Assembly (NCBI RefSeq): GCF_030867095.1
Contig: NC_081835.1
Location: 24,250,501-24,314,500, forward strand
Direction of reading: 5' to 3'
DNA length: 64,000 nucleotides
Source: Alligator mississippiensis
Lineage: Eukaryota > Chordata > Crocodylia > Alligatoridae
Below the pieces are notes generated by a model. The model was not told the DNA's origin and ran no database searches. It saw nothing but the letters and a program-made list of their open reading frames with translations. Positions within the stretch are counted from its first letter, which is position 1, and each line of letters starts with the position of its first letter. The translations under genes were made by a program, and so were the position numbers. Below, piece by piece: positions 12,391 to 24,295 of this stretch.

Positions 12391-15272
12391 TTTTGAATGC
12401 AGAAGTTGTGGTTGGTCATTTAGAAAGGTTGTGTCCTGTCCACATCAAGGTATCAGGACCGGTTTGTAAATCCACTGCCAACAGTTTTTTATTAATTGAA
12501 ATCCAGTCCTTGGCTAAAATAAACAAATTAAGACTTCTGATGAAACTGTCCATAAGAAATATAACAATCTATTTTAATGATAAAAATTCTACAAATCCTA
12601 TGTAATCCTCACTACAGCTCCAGAAATTAATTCCTTGATCCAAAACAGGTTATGCAATTTTGTCTATATTTATTCTCCTAAATATATTGGAATATTCCAG
12701 CTACCTAACCTTCTTGGGCCAGATTTTCAAATCTTATTAGGCACTTAGGATAATTTTTAAGAGCCCCAAGATGGTTAAATACCCAATTCCTGAATGAGGC
12801 AGTTAATGACAAATCAAATTAAGTTGATTCACTTGGAAGATACCAGCCACTATTTTCTACTAAATAGTGTATAGTGCACCAATACAATCCATCAAAACAT
12901 GTTAAATTAACACTCTATTAAGTCAATTCCTACTTTAGAAGCTATACTGACTGCTTTCACTTCCACCAATGTGCATTTGAAGCACACTTAAAGGGCAGTA
13001 ATACACAAACAATTATATAGGTAACACTATAATCATGTCCCAAAGCTTTGTGGCTTTTGGGTACATAAATATATATCCTTTGAATCCAATGAAGTGAATT
13101 ATTTGCTGAATTATAAATAAAAATCCTTTTATTAATAAAACACATAACATGTGGACTGAATCCCAATGAGTAGCAAAGTTAGTTTAGCTTCAGTTATAAT
13201 GAATTGCATCTAAAGGTTAATATGATCTTCCTTTAAGGTAGTATTAAGATTTTGCTCTTGAACTTGTACATTAGCTTTCATTTGAATTTGACTCGTTGTG
13301 GAATAGCTAACATGAAAAAAAATGGCTTGCAGTGGGACAATAGAAAGCAGTTATAGAAAAATAGAGAAACATATACATTCTGAATTCCACAATTCTGCTT
13401 CAGAACCACAGTCTCATTCTTTAGCGAGAAGTCAATAAAGCTGGAAAGCAGCATAATTTTGCGGTAACCTCTGTTTTACTCAACTCTTACAGTACTTACC
13501 TTTGATCATTTCTTACTATACTTTCAAATGTGACCAGAAGATAGTTCTTGGATAAACAAGTTATTCTTCAAGTATTCTCTTACCCTTACTCTAGGCCACT
13601 ATCCATTATTAGACAAGTACAAACCTGCTAATTAATAACCTTCTACTGTATATGTGAGGTATGCGTGCATGTGAATGTGCAACTGCATTTTGGCCCTCGT
13701 GTTTCAGCAATCTAGTTCCATAAAAATGCTCATTTGTTTCATACACCTACTGGAGAAAAGGCAGATGCAGCACCTGCCAATTTCAAAGAAGTTTAACTCA
13801 ACCCGTAACACAGGAGTTATGTGGATAACCTACAGCAGCCATCAATTTCAAATATTTGTATTTAACAGTCTAGGATACCCTTCAGAGGCAGGATTTTCAC
13901 TGAAGATATACACAGGTTTCTATCCAGGGATATATTTAATGCCTATAAACAAAGATAGATGCATGAACATTTTACCTACTTAAATAACTGTGGCATAATT
14001 GATAAAGTCCTTGTTCTTCACAAAATAAAACTAAATATGTAAAACTAAATATGTAAGCACTATCTACCTAGTACAAGTGTTTGCTAGAAGCTTACTAACA
14101 CACTAACATTTTACCACTGATTATTTTTATATACGTAAACTTACAGTGATAAGCAACGCATGTATTGTGATATTTATTTATTCATGGAGCCAGCCCATTT
14201 TAATTATATGCACAGAAAACATAACATGACTCTACAAAGCCACATTTTTCCCTACTTTATGTTGTTTCATTTGATAAAAGGATCAAAGCATTAAAGTCAT
14301 TTTTTTACCCCAACTCAATCAGGAAAGCAGCTCTTTGAAGTAAGCTCTTTTTCTCTTCTTAATGAAGAGTGTCTAAATACAAGCTGACATTCTAAGGTTT
14401 CATAATGGTAATCTTACAACAGGTGTGACATGCGTCTCAAAAAGCAGAACTCTTGATGGCTTATTTATGGACTTTGCTTCCTCCCCCCCTGCTTGACAAA
14501 AGAGGCATGGAGTGTTTTAATGTGCCCAGCATACATTTATAAACTCAGAAGGCAAAATCCATTAATCAAAAAACATGAAAACTAAGACAAGAGTTCAACT
14601 GGAAAAATCAGGGAATTTTGAAAAAGCATTTATGGTTACAGCTTAAGGCTGTCTTGGAAAGAAATATATCAAAATAAGTCCATTAATGATGACCTTAGAA
14701 GCACTGCAAAGCTGAAAGCTTGTTACTATGGTTCTTTTCTCTAGTGGGAATTCACATTGTGTAGAAGGAGGTGAATAAAAATAAAGTAAAAGCTAAATAT
14801 AAAATGGTTCAATTAAGATGTCAGGAAACAACACATGGTGGATTACTGGGCAAGAAAAACAAAACAGAACAAAAATCACACCCACACAGACCTCTTATCC
14901 TGACCCATAATATGGCAAAGAAAACTGACACTAGCCAAAGCAGCAGGAGCAAGAAGATTATCTCACTGATAATCTGTACTATTAAGGAACTCCGAATGCA
15001 GTTCTGTCGTACTGTTACTGTGGTTTTTTCAGTGTAGATTTTCTGTATGTAATAATCACAGCAGCATCATGGCAAAGAACACCAGGAAAAAGGCACTATG
15101 TTCACTGTATAAGCACAAACTATAATGCACCTGTAGCAGGCTGCATGTTTCAGGGGTTGCAGCCTAGCTGCAGGTGGAAGGAAAGTGCTTGCATGCCTGC
15201 CTAGGAGGAGTGGGCCAGCTGATAAGGATAAATTGGCTGAACCACAGGAAGTTAAAAGCTCTAAGGGAAGAC
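12391..15272. other. AT-rich sequence without recognised features
   Basis: Stops are dense in all frames, and the longest open frames (about 100 codons near 13.7 kb) have no recognisable domain. No mobile-element termini were seen. Confidence 0.5.
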
Positions 15273-15310
15273 AGGAGAGAGAGAGAGAGAGAGAAAGAGA
15301 CAGAGAGAAG
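15273..15310. repeat. GA-rich microsatellite
   Basis: An imperfect AG dinucleotide run with a few interruptions (AAAG, ACAG) near its 3' end. Confidence 0.9.
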
Positions 15311-15774
15311 ACTGAGAGGATAGAGGATGCAGCACTGAACCAGGGCACTCTCTCAGGGTCTGGGAAAATGCCACAGGGTTTGATTTAACTCTTTATTTTT
15401 TTGTACTTGATGTTTGATGGTTTATAGTTATTGTAGCAGGAGTGGAGGGCTAGCATCCTCAAGTGGCTGTAGTATTAACTGCCAGTCCTGCTCTCCATTC
15501 CCATCACCCCTGGATTCACCCACCATGCCTTGGTCTTAGTAGTGGAACAGGGCAAAGGGGAACATACCTGGCCTCCACAGTAGCTTGTCACAAGGGAATT
15601 CCCTTCTGTATCTTCCAGAAGGGAATTCAGTCTTCAGTGAGAGACATCAAGGGTAGAATCCTGTTTCACTCTCTACATATGCACTTCATGCACAGTTTGT
15701 GATCCTATTTCACTTATAGCGTGGATATGTCGGTGTCCATACAGCTACTGAACACATATACTGGGCTGTGCTCT
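15311..15774. other. Unassigned sequence upstream of a CR1
   Basis: No gene recognised. A TGTAGCAGG motif occurs at about 15131 and again at about 15434, bracketing the GA microsatellite. This could reflect a small repeat, but the ends are not convincing. Confidence 0.35.
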
Positions 15775-18179
15775 GGTGAAACAGGTAGGCAGCTTCAACT
15801 GGTCGCAAAGTTTCCTCATATGCATAGATGAGCTCTACCTGACTCAAGAAGTCTATGGGCTGATGAGAGGCAAAGTGGTGTTGGACCTGGTACTGGCCAA
15901 AGGGGATGACATAATCAGTGACCTAAGAATCAGTGGAAAGTTAGGTGATAGTGACCACCAGCAGATCACCTTTACTATCCATTGCAAAATTGGCAAGTCA
16001 GTCAAAGTCCTCAGCTTCAGGAAAGCTGACTTTGACAAGCTCAGGAGGCTTGTTGTTGAGGCCCTAAGAGACCATGACAGGGACAGGCAGAGGAGTCCAA
16101 GAAATGTGGTTGCCCCTCAAGGGAGCGATCCTGACAGCGCAAGGGATGACCATCCCATCTCGGAGGAAGGGTAGCAAAAGAGCAGCAACCCCCTTGGCTC
16201 AGCAGGGAAATCAAGGACCTCCTATTTCTCAAAGGAGAGACTTATAAAGGATGGAAGGTTGGAATTACCTCCTAGGAGGATTACTCGACACTGGTCTGTA
16301 CTTGCAGGGAGCGGATTAGGAAAGGCAAGGCTGCAACCGAGCTCCATCTGGCTTCACATATCAAGGATAACAAAAAGTCTTTTCAGATATGTAGGGAGTC
16401 GGAAAAGCAGCAAAGGTAACATTGGACCCCTGCTGAACCAACCAGGACAGTTGATAACCGACACCCAGGAAGACGCCAACCTGCTTAACGGGTACTTTGC
16501 GTTAGTTGGTCTTTCATCAGTCCAATGGGACCGCCCTGCCTAGCAAGACATGGGACGGCCAGGGTGAGGGCGTATTTATACCCAGCGTCAGTGTTGATCT
16601 AGTAAAGGATCACCTTGAGAGACTGGACACCTTCAAGTCAGCTGGTCCTGACAGACTACACCCTAGGGTGCTCAAGGAGCTGGCAGGTGTCATAGCTCAA
16701 CCATTGGCAAAAATATTTGAAAATTCATGGTGCTCAGGTGAAGTGCCTGAAGACTGGAAGAAGGCCAACGTGGTACCCATCTTCAAGAAAGGGCTGAAAG
16801 TAGATCCCGGGAATTACAGGCCAATCAGCTTGACCTCGATCCCTGGTAAGATTCTTGAGAAAATTATCAAAGAGACCCTTCTGGACAAGCTGGTTGAGGG
16901 CAACATCCTGAGGGATAGTTAGCATGGGTTTGTCATGGGTAGGTCTTGCTTAACCAATCTCATCTCCTTTTATGACCAGGTGACATATCACCTGGACAAG
17001 GGAGAAGAGATTGATGTCATATACCTGGACTTTAAAAAAGCCTTTGATCTGGTGTCCCATGACCTCTTCATAGAAAAATTAGCCAGATGTGGCCTCAGCT
17101 ATACCACAGCCCAATGACTGGGAAATTGGCTCTGAGGTTGGAACCAGAGAGTAGTGGTTGATAGCAGCGAGTCATTATGGCACTCCATAACCAGTGGCAA
17201 CCCCCAAGGCTTTGTCCTTGGGCCGGTTCTCTTCAACATCTTTATCAATGATATGGACATTGGTGTCAGAAGTGCACTGGCTAAGTTTGCCAATGTCACT
17301 AAACTTTGGGGCATAGCATCCACACTGATGACAGGCTAGTGATCCAGGATGATTTGGATAAGCTTAGTAAGTGGGCAGACACAAACTTGATGAAATTCAA
17401 GAAAGATAAATGCAAGGTACTCCACCTCGGAAAAAAATACCCCGTGGCATACTTATAGGCTCGGCAGTGCTATGCTTGCTAGCACAACTGCTGAAAGAGA
17501 CTTGGGGGTCATGACTGACCACAAGATGAACATGAGCCACCAATGTGATGTCGCAGCTGGTAAAGCAAACAAAACCCTAGCTTGCATCTATAGATGCTTC
17601 TCAAGTAAATCTCAGGACGTCATCCTCCTGTTGTACTTGGCCTTGATGAGGCCACAGCTGGAGTACTGAATTGCAGAGTCCAGAACTGGATACAAGGATG
17701 TGGAGAAGCTTGAGAGAGTCCAGAGGAGAGCCATGTGCATGATCAGAGAGCAAGAGAATAGGCCCTATGAAGAGAGGCTAAGTGCCATGGAACTCTTCAG
17801 TCTGGAGAAGTGCAGGCTCAGGGGGGACCTGGTGGCTACCTCTAAGTACACAAGGGGTGTTCATCAGGATCTGGGAGAACATCTGTTCACCAGAGCACCC
17901 CAAGGAAAAACAAGGACAAATGGCCATAAACTCCTACAAGACTGTTTTAGGCTGGACATAAGAAAAAATTTCTTTACTGTCCAAGCCCCCAAGACCTGGA
18001 ACAGACACCCTCCAGAGGTGGTGCAGGCACCTACTCTAGACTTATTCAAGAAATGCTTATAAGGATGCTTATCTTGCTGGGGTCCTTTGGGCCTAGCTGA
18101 CTTCCTGCCCCTCAGGCAGGGGGGTGGACTTGATGATCTTTGAGGTCCCTTCCAGTCCTAATGTCTATGAATCTATGAA
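15775..18179 (+). mobile_element. CR1 LINE retrotransposon, 5'-truncated copy B
   Basis: Plus-strand CR1 that begins within the endonuclease domain and runs to an intact 3' end: CTTGATGATCTTTGAGGTCC, CTTCCAGTCC and the terminal TCTATGAATCTATGAAA. Protein-level matches follow ORF2 order throughout. It belongs to the same 3'-end type as copies A, E and F (tail TAATGTCTATGAA). The 5' part of the element is missing. Confidence 0.95.
15776..18062 (+). pseudogene. CR1 ORF2 remnant (endonuclease end plus reverse transcriptase), copy B
   Basis: The remnant opens with the C-terminal endonuclease signature (LDLVLAKGDD, then GDSDHQQITFTI, the conserved SDH motif). After frameshifts come the fingers ([24 protein letters not shown]) and motif A ([13 protein letters not shown]). 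Motif B is damaged (SGNPQGFVLGP). Motif C reads FANV where FADD is expected. An in-frame TAG at 16920-16922 and a TGA at 17115-17117 interrupt the reverse transcriptase. The second looks like a TGG tryptophan codon changed to TGA. The C-terminal LERVQRRAMCMI region ends near 18062. This copy is non-functional. Confidence 0.92.
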
Positions 18180-19689
18180 AAAAAGGGTTAAATAGAGAGT
18201 CTTGTTGGGTGTCTGCATGGGGCTCCTCTTCCCCTACTCTCCCCACCAACACACATCTTCCAAAGGGGCGTGCCATTGCAGATATTGATAGCTCCTCTCT
18301 CAAAGTGGTCTCTCCTTCCTCCCTCTTCTTTTTTCTGGTATGGCCCCTTTAAGATGCCAGGCCCTACTACAAGGCATTGCCATTTTTTGACTCACCAATC
18401 CAAACAATAAATACTACTTGGGCTTGCCTTATTCACTCAGCGAGTCTTTCCTCATGAGGGGATAGTGGCTTTGGACTCTCAGACCCTGCTAGTCCCTCCC
18501 TCAGTTCCTCTCAAGGGCCTTGGACCCTTGGGTGCCCCTCTCAGCCCCTCACCAGGTTCCCAAGTGCTACTTAAATCCCTCACTCCTGCATCTGTAGCTG
18601 CTTTCCACCTGTCAGCCACTGTGTCTCCTGTCTGATGGGTGGGGGGAGGGTCCTGGTGAGGCTCTGCTCCTCCAGATCTTCCCCAGTGCTCCCCTCCCCA
18701 TGTGCTGCCTCTAGGTACTTCACACACAGCCCATGCAGCAAAACTGTGCATTCCATCAGTCTCCTGTGACTGCCTTGGGCTGTTGCATGCTGAATTTCCC
18801 TCACTTTTCCCAGACTGACCCAGCTATCTTCTGGGTCTGCACCCTAGGGCAGGTAGCCTAGGAGGGCTCTTCCATACACTGTGTTACCTAGTGAGTGTCC
18901 AATGCCTGAGTTCTTGCTACAGTTATCTTGGGTTCTGTGGGACAAAGGGAAAAAAAAGACTGGTGTGCTACCTGACAACCCTGACTGTTGGGACTGGCTC
19001 TCTGGTGGAGATGCACAGGTGGAAGCCTGTCACGGCCCCAAGAGCTGTAGACCCCCAGGAGACCCCTGAACCCCAGCACAGAGCCAGGAAGTAAGCAGGG
19101 ACTGCAGCAGATAGTGAGAAGTAGTGGTGGGAGGTAGCTGAGGGTCACACCCACCCCGGATCCTACTTAGCTCAGCCTCCCAGGGAGCCATGCGACTGGA
19201 GCCATGTGAACAGAGCATGCAAACAGGCATGTTCTAGGCCTGGCGCATGAGTTGGTGCAGGCATTGGCATAGAAGGGCATGCGGGAGAGCTATTGACAGG
19301 GATTCTCAGTCCTGAGTTGCTCCCTGGTTGCTCCACACATGGCATGGCAAGGCACACCCCAGGCAAGCGAAACCTCCTCCTTCCCATGCTGAGGAAAGTC
19401 CTTCAGTGCTGGACATCAGGTAAAGAGGATGAGAGGCCAACCCTTGCTACCTCCAGGGAGGGACCTGGGGACCCTGGGAATTCCCTGGCTGTTAGGAAAG
19501 CCAGGAAACTAGGGGATTCCCCTACATGAAGCTGCTTGAGCCTGCCTGCTAAGCTGCAACAGCAGCTGAGGACCACATGGGGGCAATAACACCCACCTGA
19601 TCTCCTATTTATACAAATACTCATGGCAGCCACATGACCAGGGTCACCCTGCAAAATGGTGATGGGTATGTGACGCGCCACTAGGCTTC
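18180..19689. other. Unassigned GC-rich sequence between two CR1 copies
   Basis: No host gene recognised. The 3' part, perhaps from about 19.0 kb, may be the 5' untranslated leader of the next CR1, since that copy is nearly full length. I cannot place the boundary. Open frames of up to 92 codons on both strands have no known domain. Confidence 0.4.
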
Positions 19690-19720
19690 GTGGTCTGGAT
19701 GGACCACCCCCCTCAGTACC

Positions 19721-21362
19721 TTGGAGGCCTCCGCTCAGACAAAGCCTATGGTCCCAGCCTCCATACAGATGGAGCCCTTGACTCTGGGCTGTGGGGGCTG
19801 CCTGACATGTCTACTGGATGCCGGGATCAGGGACATGAGTGCTCCCACTTGTGGGATGTGCTCACTGCTGGAGACTCTGGAGGGCCTGGTGAGGGAGCTA
19901 CAGGAGGAGGTATACAGGCTGTGGATCATCAGGGAGCATGAGGCAGAGATTGATGCCTACTGCCAGGCCCTACACCTGGAGAAAGACACCACAGAGACCA
20001 GGCAGAAGAACAGGCCTAAACAAGATGCCCCAACTGTTAGCGGGTGGAAATTGGTCACATCAGAACTGAAGCCATGACATGCATCATTTGTCCCACCAAT
20101 AACCCTGCCAACAGCTATGCAGCCCTCACACCATCAGATGATGCATCCATAGGGGATCAGCCAACCACAGCAAGGAAACGACATAGGGTGATAATTGTGG
20201 GAGACTCCCTGCTGCAGAGCACAGAAGGAGCCACTTGTCATCCAGACCCCTTTCCATGAGAGATCTACTATCTTCTAGGAGCTACAATTAGAGATGTTAC
20301 AGCAAGAAGCCCTAAACTGGTCCACCCTACTGGCCCCTGCCCCATGCTCCTTGACCATGCAGGCACCAATAACACAGCGACAAGCAGCCCTGGGAGAATC
20401 ATGAGAGACTACAATACCATGGTGTTAGAGGTGGATTCCTGGCCTGGACTCCCCTATGAGGTGTGTAAGTGTGTACTGGACTAGAGGGTTAATGAGCAAA
20501 TGAAAGTGAGGGGAGGGGCGGGCAGGATATGAGATAACCCCTGGATTTAAGGCCCATACTTACCTGAACACAGTGTCTTCTCATCTCATCTCAACTCTTA
20601 ATTGGTAAAGTATCACCCTCTGTATCCTCGATATCCTTTCCCTTTTCAGGGTATTCAGCATATAGAGGTCTTAAGAGCTGTTGTCACCTCAGTGTCAGCG
20701 AGTCACAGGGTAGGCCTTAATTGCACTATACTGCCATTTAGCAGGGGCTGAAGGAGTATTATGTTTCTTACCATAGATAAGGTATCAATGTACTGTATAT
20801 AGTTGCTCATAGTTCATTGTTGTGGTCTAATACAGTTTCTTTCAAACTTAATTGGTCTCCACTTGGTTTATAAGGTTGGAAGGGGTGGGGCTGTAGGTCA
20901 ATGTCTGACTAGTTGAACCCTAAAAATCCACCAACTGCAGAAACATTAATGAAAGTCCCCAAACTCTGAAGGAGGATTAATGACCGTCTGCCCCCTTTTG
21001 TTATCATTGTAAAGAGGCTTGGTGTCTGGGCATCATCCTGCCTTTCAGTGGAGATGAAGCTCAAGGATCTGGGAGCACAAGTAGTCTTCTCCTTAATCCT
21101 CCTGTTCAGAGGCCATGGCCATTGGAGGGAGGAGTGCGTCAAGGAGATCAACCAAAGGCTTAAGAGATGGTAACACCGTGTGGGCTTTGAATACCTCAAC
21201 CTTGGTACACAGTTTAACTACAGTGGTCTACATGCAAGGGATAGTATTCATCTCACAAGTAGAGGGAAAGAGCTCTTTGGTATGAGAGTCACCAGATTGT
21301 TGATGAATCTACTAGCCACAATGACGCACAGGAGGGTGTTAAAGCAATGGATGTCCAGATAA
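19721..21362 (+). pseudogene. CR1 ORF1 remnant (Cys-rich/coiled coil plus SGNH esterase), copy C
   Basis: ORF1 of CR1 elements encodes an RNA-binding protein with a GDSL/SGNH esterase-like domain. The N-terminal part shows a Cys cluster (CGGCLTC ... TCGMC near 19790-19860), then a predicted coiled-coil stretch (LETLEGLVRELQEEV ... REHEAEIDAY). In a shifted frame follows the esterase block I, VIIVGDSLLQ, near 20190. Block III, normally GTND, reads GTNN near 20370. The frame is then broken by an inserted block (20423-21047). It resumes with KLKDLGAQVVFS and the final catalytic block DSIHLT near 21247. Stops and frameshifts show it is dead. The assignment rests on motif order, since no alignment could be run. 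Confidence 0.82.
20423..21047. mobile_element. Insertion inside CR1 ORF1, possible solo LTR
   Basis: The block interrupts the CR1 ORF1 esterase domain. CR1 sequence stops at about 20420 and resumes at about 21048. It begins TGTTAGAGG and ends CCTTTCA, so it has TG...CA termini as LTRs do. It has no coding capacity. The flanks ATGG and GTGG match at only 3 of 4 positions, so a target duplication is not proven. It is unrelated by eye to the TGTCACAACC LTR family elsewhere in the window. Confidence 0.4.
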
Positions 21363-21389
21363 GTACTGACATTTTGAGAGACAGGTGGC

Positions 21390-24210
21390 ATGGCAGAAAA
21401 CCCGAGTTGAGTAGGGGAGAGCTCAGGTGTCTTCATGGGAATGCCAGAAGCATGGGAAATAAACAGGAGGAACTGCCACTCCTGGTTGATGAGGACTTCA
21501 ATCTGATTGGGTTGACAGAGACCTCCTAGAATGACATACATGACTGGGCATGTGTGAAGATTGAAGTCCTCAACCAGGAGTGCCACACACGACAGGGCAA
21601 TGAATATTGAGGGCTACAGGCTTTACAGGAAGGACTGGGTTGGGGAGAAGGGGGGAGGTGTGGCCCTCTATGTGAAAGAGCAGTACCCCTCCCTGCCAGT
21701 CATGTTTAACAGCATGGGATGGGGGGTCCCTTGAGAGCCTCTGGGTCAGGGTACAAGGGGGATCAGGAGAGGGAGACCTGTTGGTGGGCATCTACTACAG
21801 GCCTCCCTCCCAAGAAGACGACAGCAATCAGGAGAACTGACTGAGGCAGCTAACACTAGAGATATGATTGTCATGGATGACTTCAACTACCCTGACATCT
21901 GTTGGGAGGATCACTTGGCCACCTCCAGCCAACTTCTTGGCAACAAAAGACCATCCATTTCTGACACAGGTTGTGGAAGGGCCTATTAGGGGTAAGAACA
22001 CTCTGGATTTAGTGCTGACCAAAGAGGAGGACATCATAGGCCACCCGAGGATTGGTAGGCAACAGCGATCATGACCTGATAATGTTTACCATCCACTGTA
22101 AGACTGGGAAATCAGTCAGCAGAACAGAAGTCCTAGATTTCAGAAAGGCAGATTTTGGCAAGCTCAGGAAGCTAGTTGGAGAGGCCCTCTGCAACTGGAT
22201 GATTTGGGAGTTCAAGAATGGTCATGCTTCCTTAAGGAGGCAATTCTCATGGCTCAATGACAGGCCATCCCCATGTGGGCAAAAAGTGGGAAAAGAGCCA
22301 ATAGACCCACTTAGCTTAACAGGGATACTAGGGAGCTATTGAAAAACAAAAAATAAACATATAAGCGATAGAAGAATGGCTTAGCAACCAGAGAGGACTA
22401 CACCTGTATCACCAGGACCTGCGGATATGAGACACAGAAAGCTAAAGGTAGGCGTGGAGATCAAGCTGGCAACTGGAATAAAAGACAACAAAAAGTCCTT
22501 CCACAGATGCATAGGGACCCAGAAAAAAAAAAAAAAAAAATCAGGCTCCACTATGGAACCCATACCGAAAACTCAGAAACAGCCCACAGTTAATGCCTGC
22601 AAAAAGGCAGAACTAAATACATACTTCATGTCAGTATTCCTGAAATCAAAAAAGGGGCTGTTCACCTGACCAGAGGTCTAGGGAAAATGGGGAAGACAAC
22701 AGACTACATTAAATCAGTCCTGAACAGGTGAGGGATTTCCTACAACATTTGGACGTTTTCAAGTCTGCTGGGCCAAACTACCTGCACCCGAGAGTCCTGA
22801 AAAAACTGACTGAGTTTACAGCAGCGCTACTGGCCAAGTTGTTTGAAAAGTCATGGAACTCAGGAGTGGTCGCAGATGACTGGAAGAGGACCATTGTGGT
22901 GCCCACCTTTAAGAAAGGAAAAAGGGATGACCCTGTGAACTACAGACCGGTTAGTCTGAGCTCAGTCCCAGGTAAAATCTTTGAAAAATTTGTTAAGGAG
23001 GAGGCCGCCAGTTGCAAGCTGGTATCTAACGGTGTGTTCAGAAGAAACCAGCATGGCTTTGTCAAGGATAGATCATGCCTGACAAACCTTGTGTCCTTCT
23101 ATGACCAGGTAACTAGCCATCTGAATGAAGGACACAAGTTTGACATGATTTACTTAGACTTCAATAAAGCCTTTGATTCTGTTTCCCATGGGATTCTCTC
23201 AAACAAACTGGAGGGTACTGGGCTGGACCAGTCTAGGGAGGTGGGTGGCTTAGAGGCTGCTCCCAAAGGGTGATAATCAATGGGATGGCCTCATCCTGGA
23301 GGGCCATCTCCAGTAGTGTCCCCCAGGGATCTGTGTTTGGACTTGTGCTCTTTAATATATTTATTAATGACTTGGATGAGGGGGTAGAAAGCTCAATGGT
23401 TAAGTTTGCAGATAATACCAAGCTGTGGGGAAACGCAGGCACATCAGAGGATAAGGTAAAGATCCAGGACAACCTTGAAAGACTGGATACATGGGCAGAA
23501 CAGAATCAGATGAGGTTTAAAAGGGATAAGTGCAAAGTCCTTCACCTGGGTAGGAAGAACCTTCACCATAACTACACAATGGGTGGTGGTCCACTGTCTG
23601 GGACAGCATCTGAACGAGACCTGGGGGTCACAATTGACCAGGAGATGAATGTATGCCAACAGCGTGATAAAGTTGCCAGAAAGGCAAATAGCTCTGGCGT
23701 GCATCAGACGATATGTGGCCAATACAGGAGGTCCAAGGAGGTCCTCTTCCCTCTCTTTTCAGCACTGGTGAGGCCTCAGCTGGAGTACTATGTCCAGCTC
23801 CTGGCACTGCACTTTAGGGAGGCTATGGATAAGCTTGAGAGGGTACAAAGAAGGGCCACCCATATAGTTAAGGGCATGGAAGATAGGCCCTATGGGGCAA
23901 GACTCCGAGAACTGGGTCTGTTCAGTCTGAGTAAGAGAAGGCTGAGAGGTGACTTGATAGCCTCCTACAAGTACATCAGGGGTAAGCATCAAGATCTAGG
24001 GGAGCAACTCTTCAGAAAGGCACCTCAAAGGAGGACAAGGACCAACAGGCATAAGCTAATAGAGGGTAAATTCAGGCTAGATATAAAAAAAATGTTTTCT
24101 CTGTGAAGGTCACCAGAATCTGGAACACACTCCCATCAGAGGTGGTGCAGTCACCATCCTTGGAGGTGTTCAAGATGAGGCTGGACAGGCACCTTGTCAA
24201 GCTCATCTGA
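21390..24210 (+). pseudogene. CR1 ORF2 remnant (endonuclease plus reverse transcriptase), copy C
   Basis: The N-terminal AP-type endonuclease begins with NARSMGNKQEELPLLV and GLTETS near 21450-21527, followed by many frameshifts and stops. The endonuclease SDH motif (GNSDHDLIMFTI) is at about 22057. The reverse transcriptase is in two frames joined near 23265: 22728-23273 with SAGPNYLHPRVL, NYRPVSLSS and motif A (YLDFNKAFDSVSH), then 23270-24106 with motif B (SSVPQGSVFG), motif C and the C-terminal LERVQRRATHIV. Motif C reads FADN, losing the second catalytic aspartate of FADD. The frame is shifted again near 24100, and the natural stop is probably at 24208-24210. Confidence 0.93.
22523..22540. 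repeat. Poly-A run inside CR1 copy C
   Basis: Eighteen A residues within the linker between endonuclease and reverse transcriptase. It follows CAGA of the CR1 sequence and probably arose by slippage of a shorter A-run. Confidence 0.85.
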
Positions 24211-24295
24211 GCCCAATAACTTCCTGCCCATGGCAGGGGACCAGACTTGATGATCTTACAGGTCCCTTCCAGTTCTATGATTCTATTATTCTAAC

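Larger units (their letters stand above)
19690..24295 (+). mobile_element. CR1 LINE retrotransposon, near-full-length copy C
   Basis: The only copy here with both ORFs. ORF1 features start near 19.72 kb, ORF2 starts near 21.39 kb, and the 3' end closes with the classical CR1 octamer-like tail TTCTATGATTCTATTATTCT at 24273-24294. The tail differs from that of copies A, B, E and F, so this is a different and probably older subfamily. The element is heavily mutated, and a foreign 625-bp block lies inside ORF1. The 5' boundary is uncertain and may extend upstream. Confidence 0.93.

Noticed and set aside
15067..15348. Ser/Leu repeat protein frame on the minus strand
   Set aside because: The repeat is simply the translation of the GA microsatellite.
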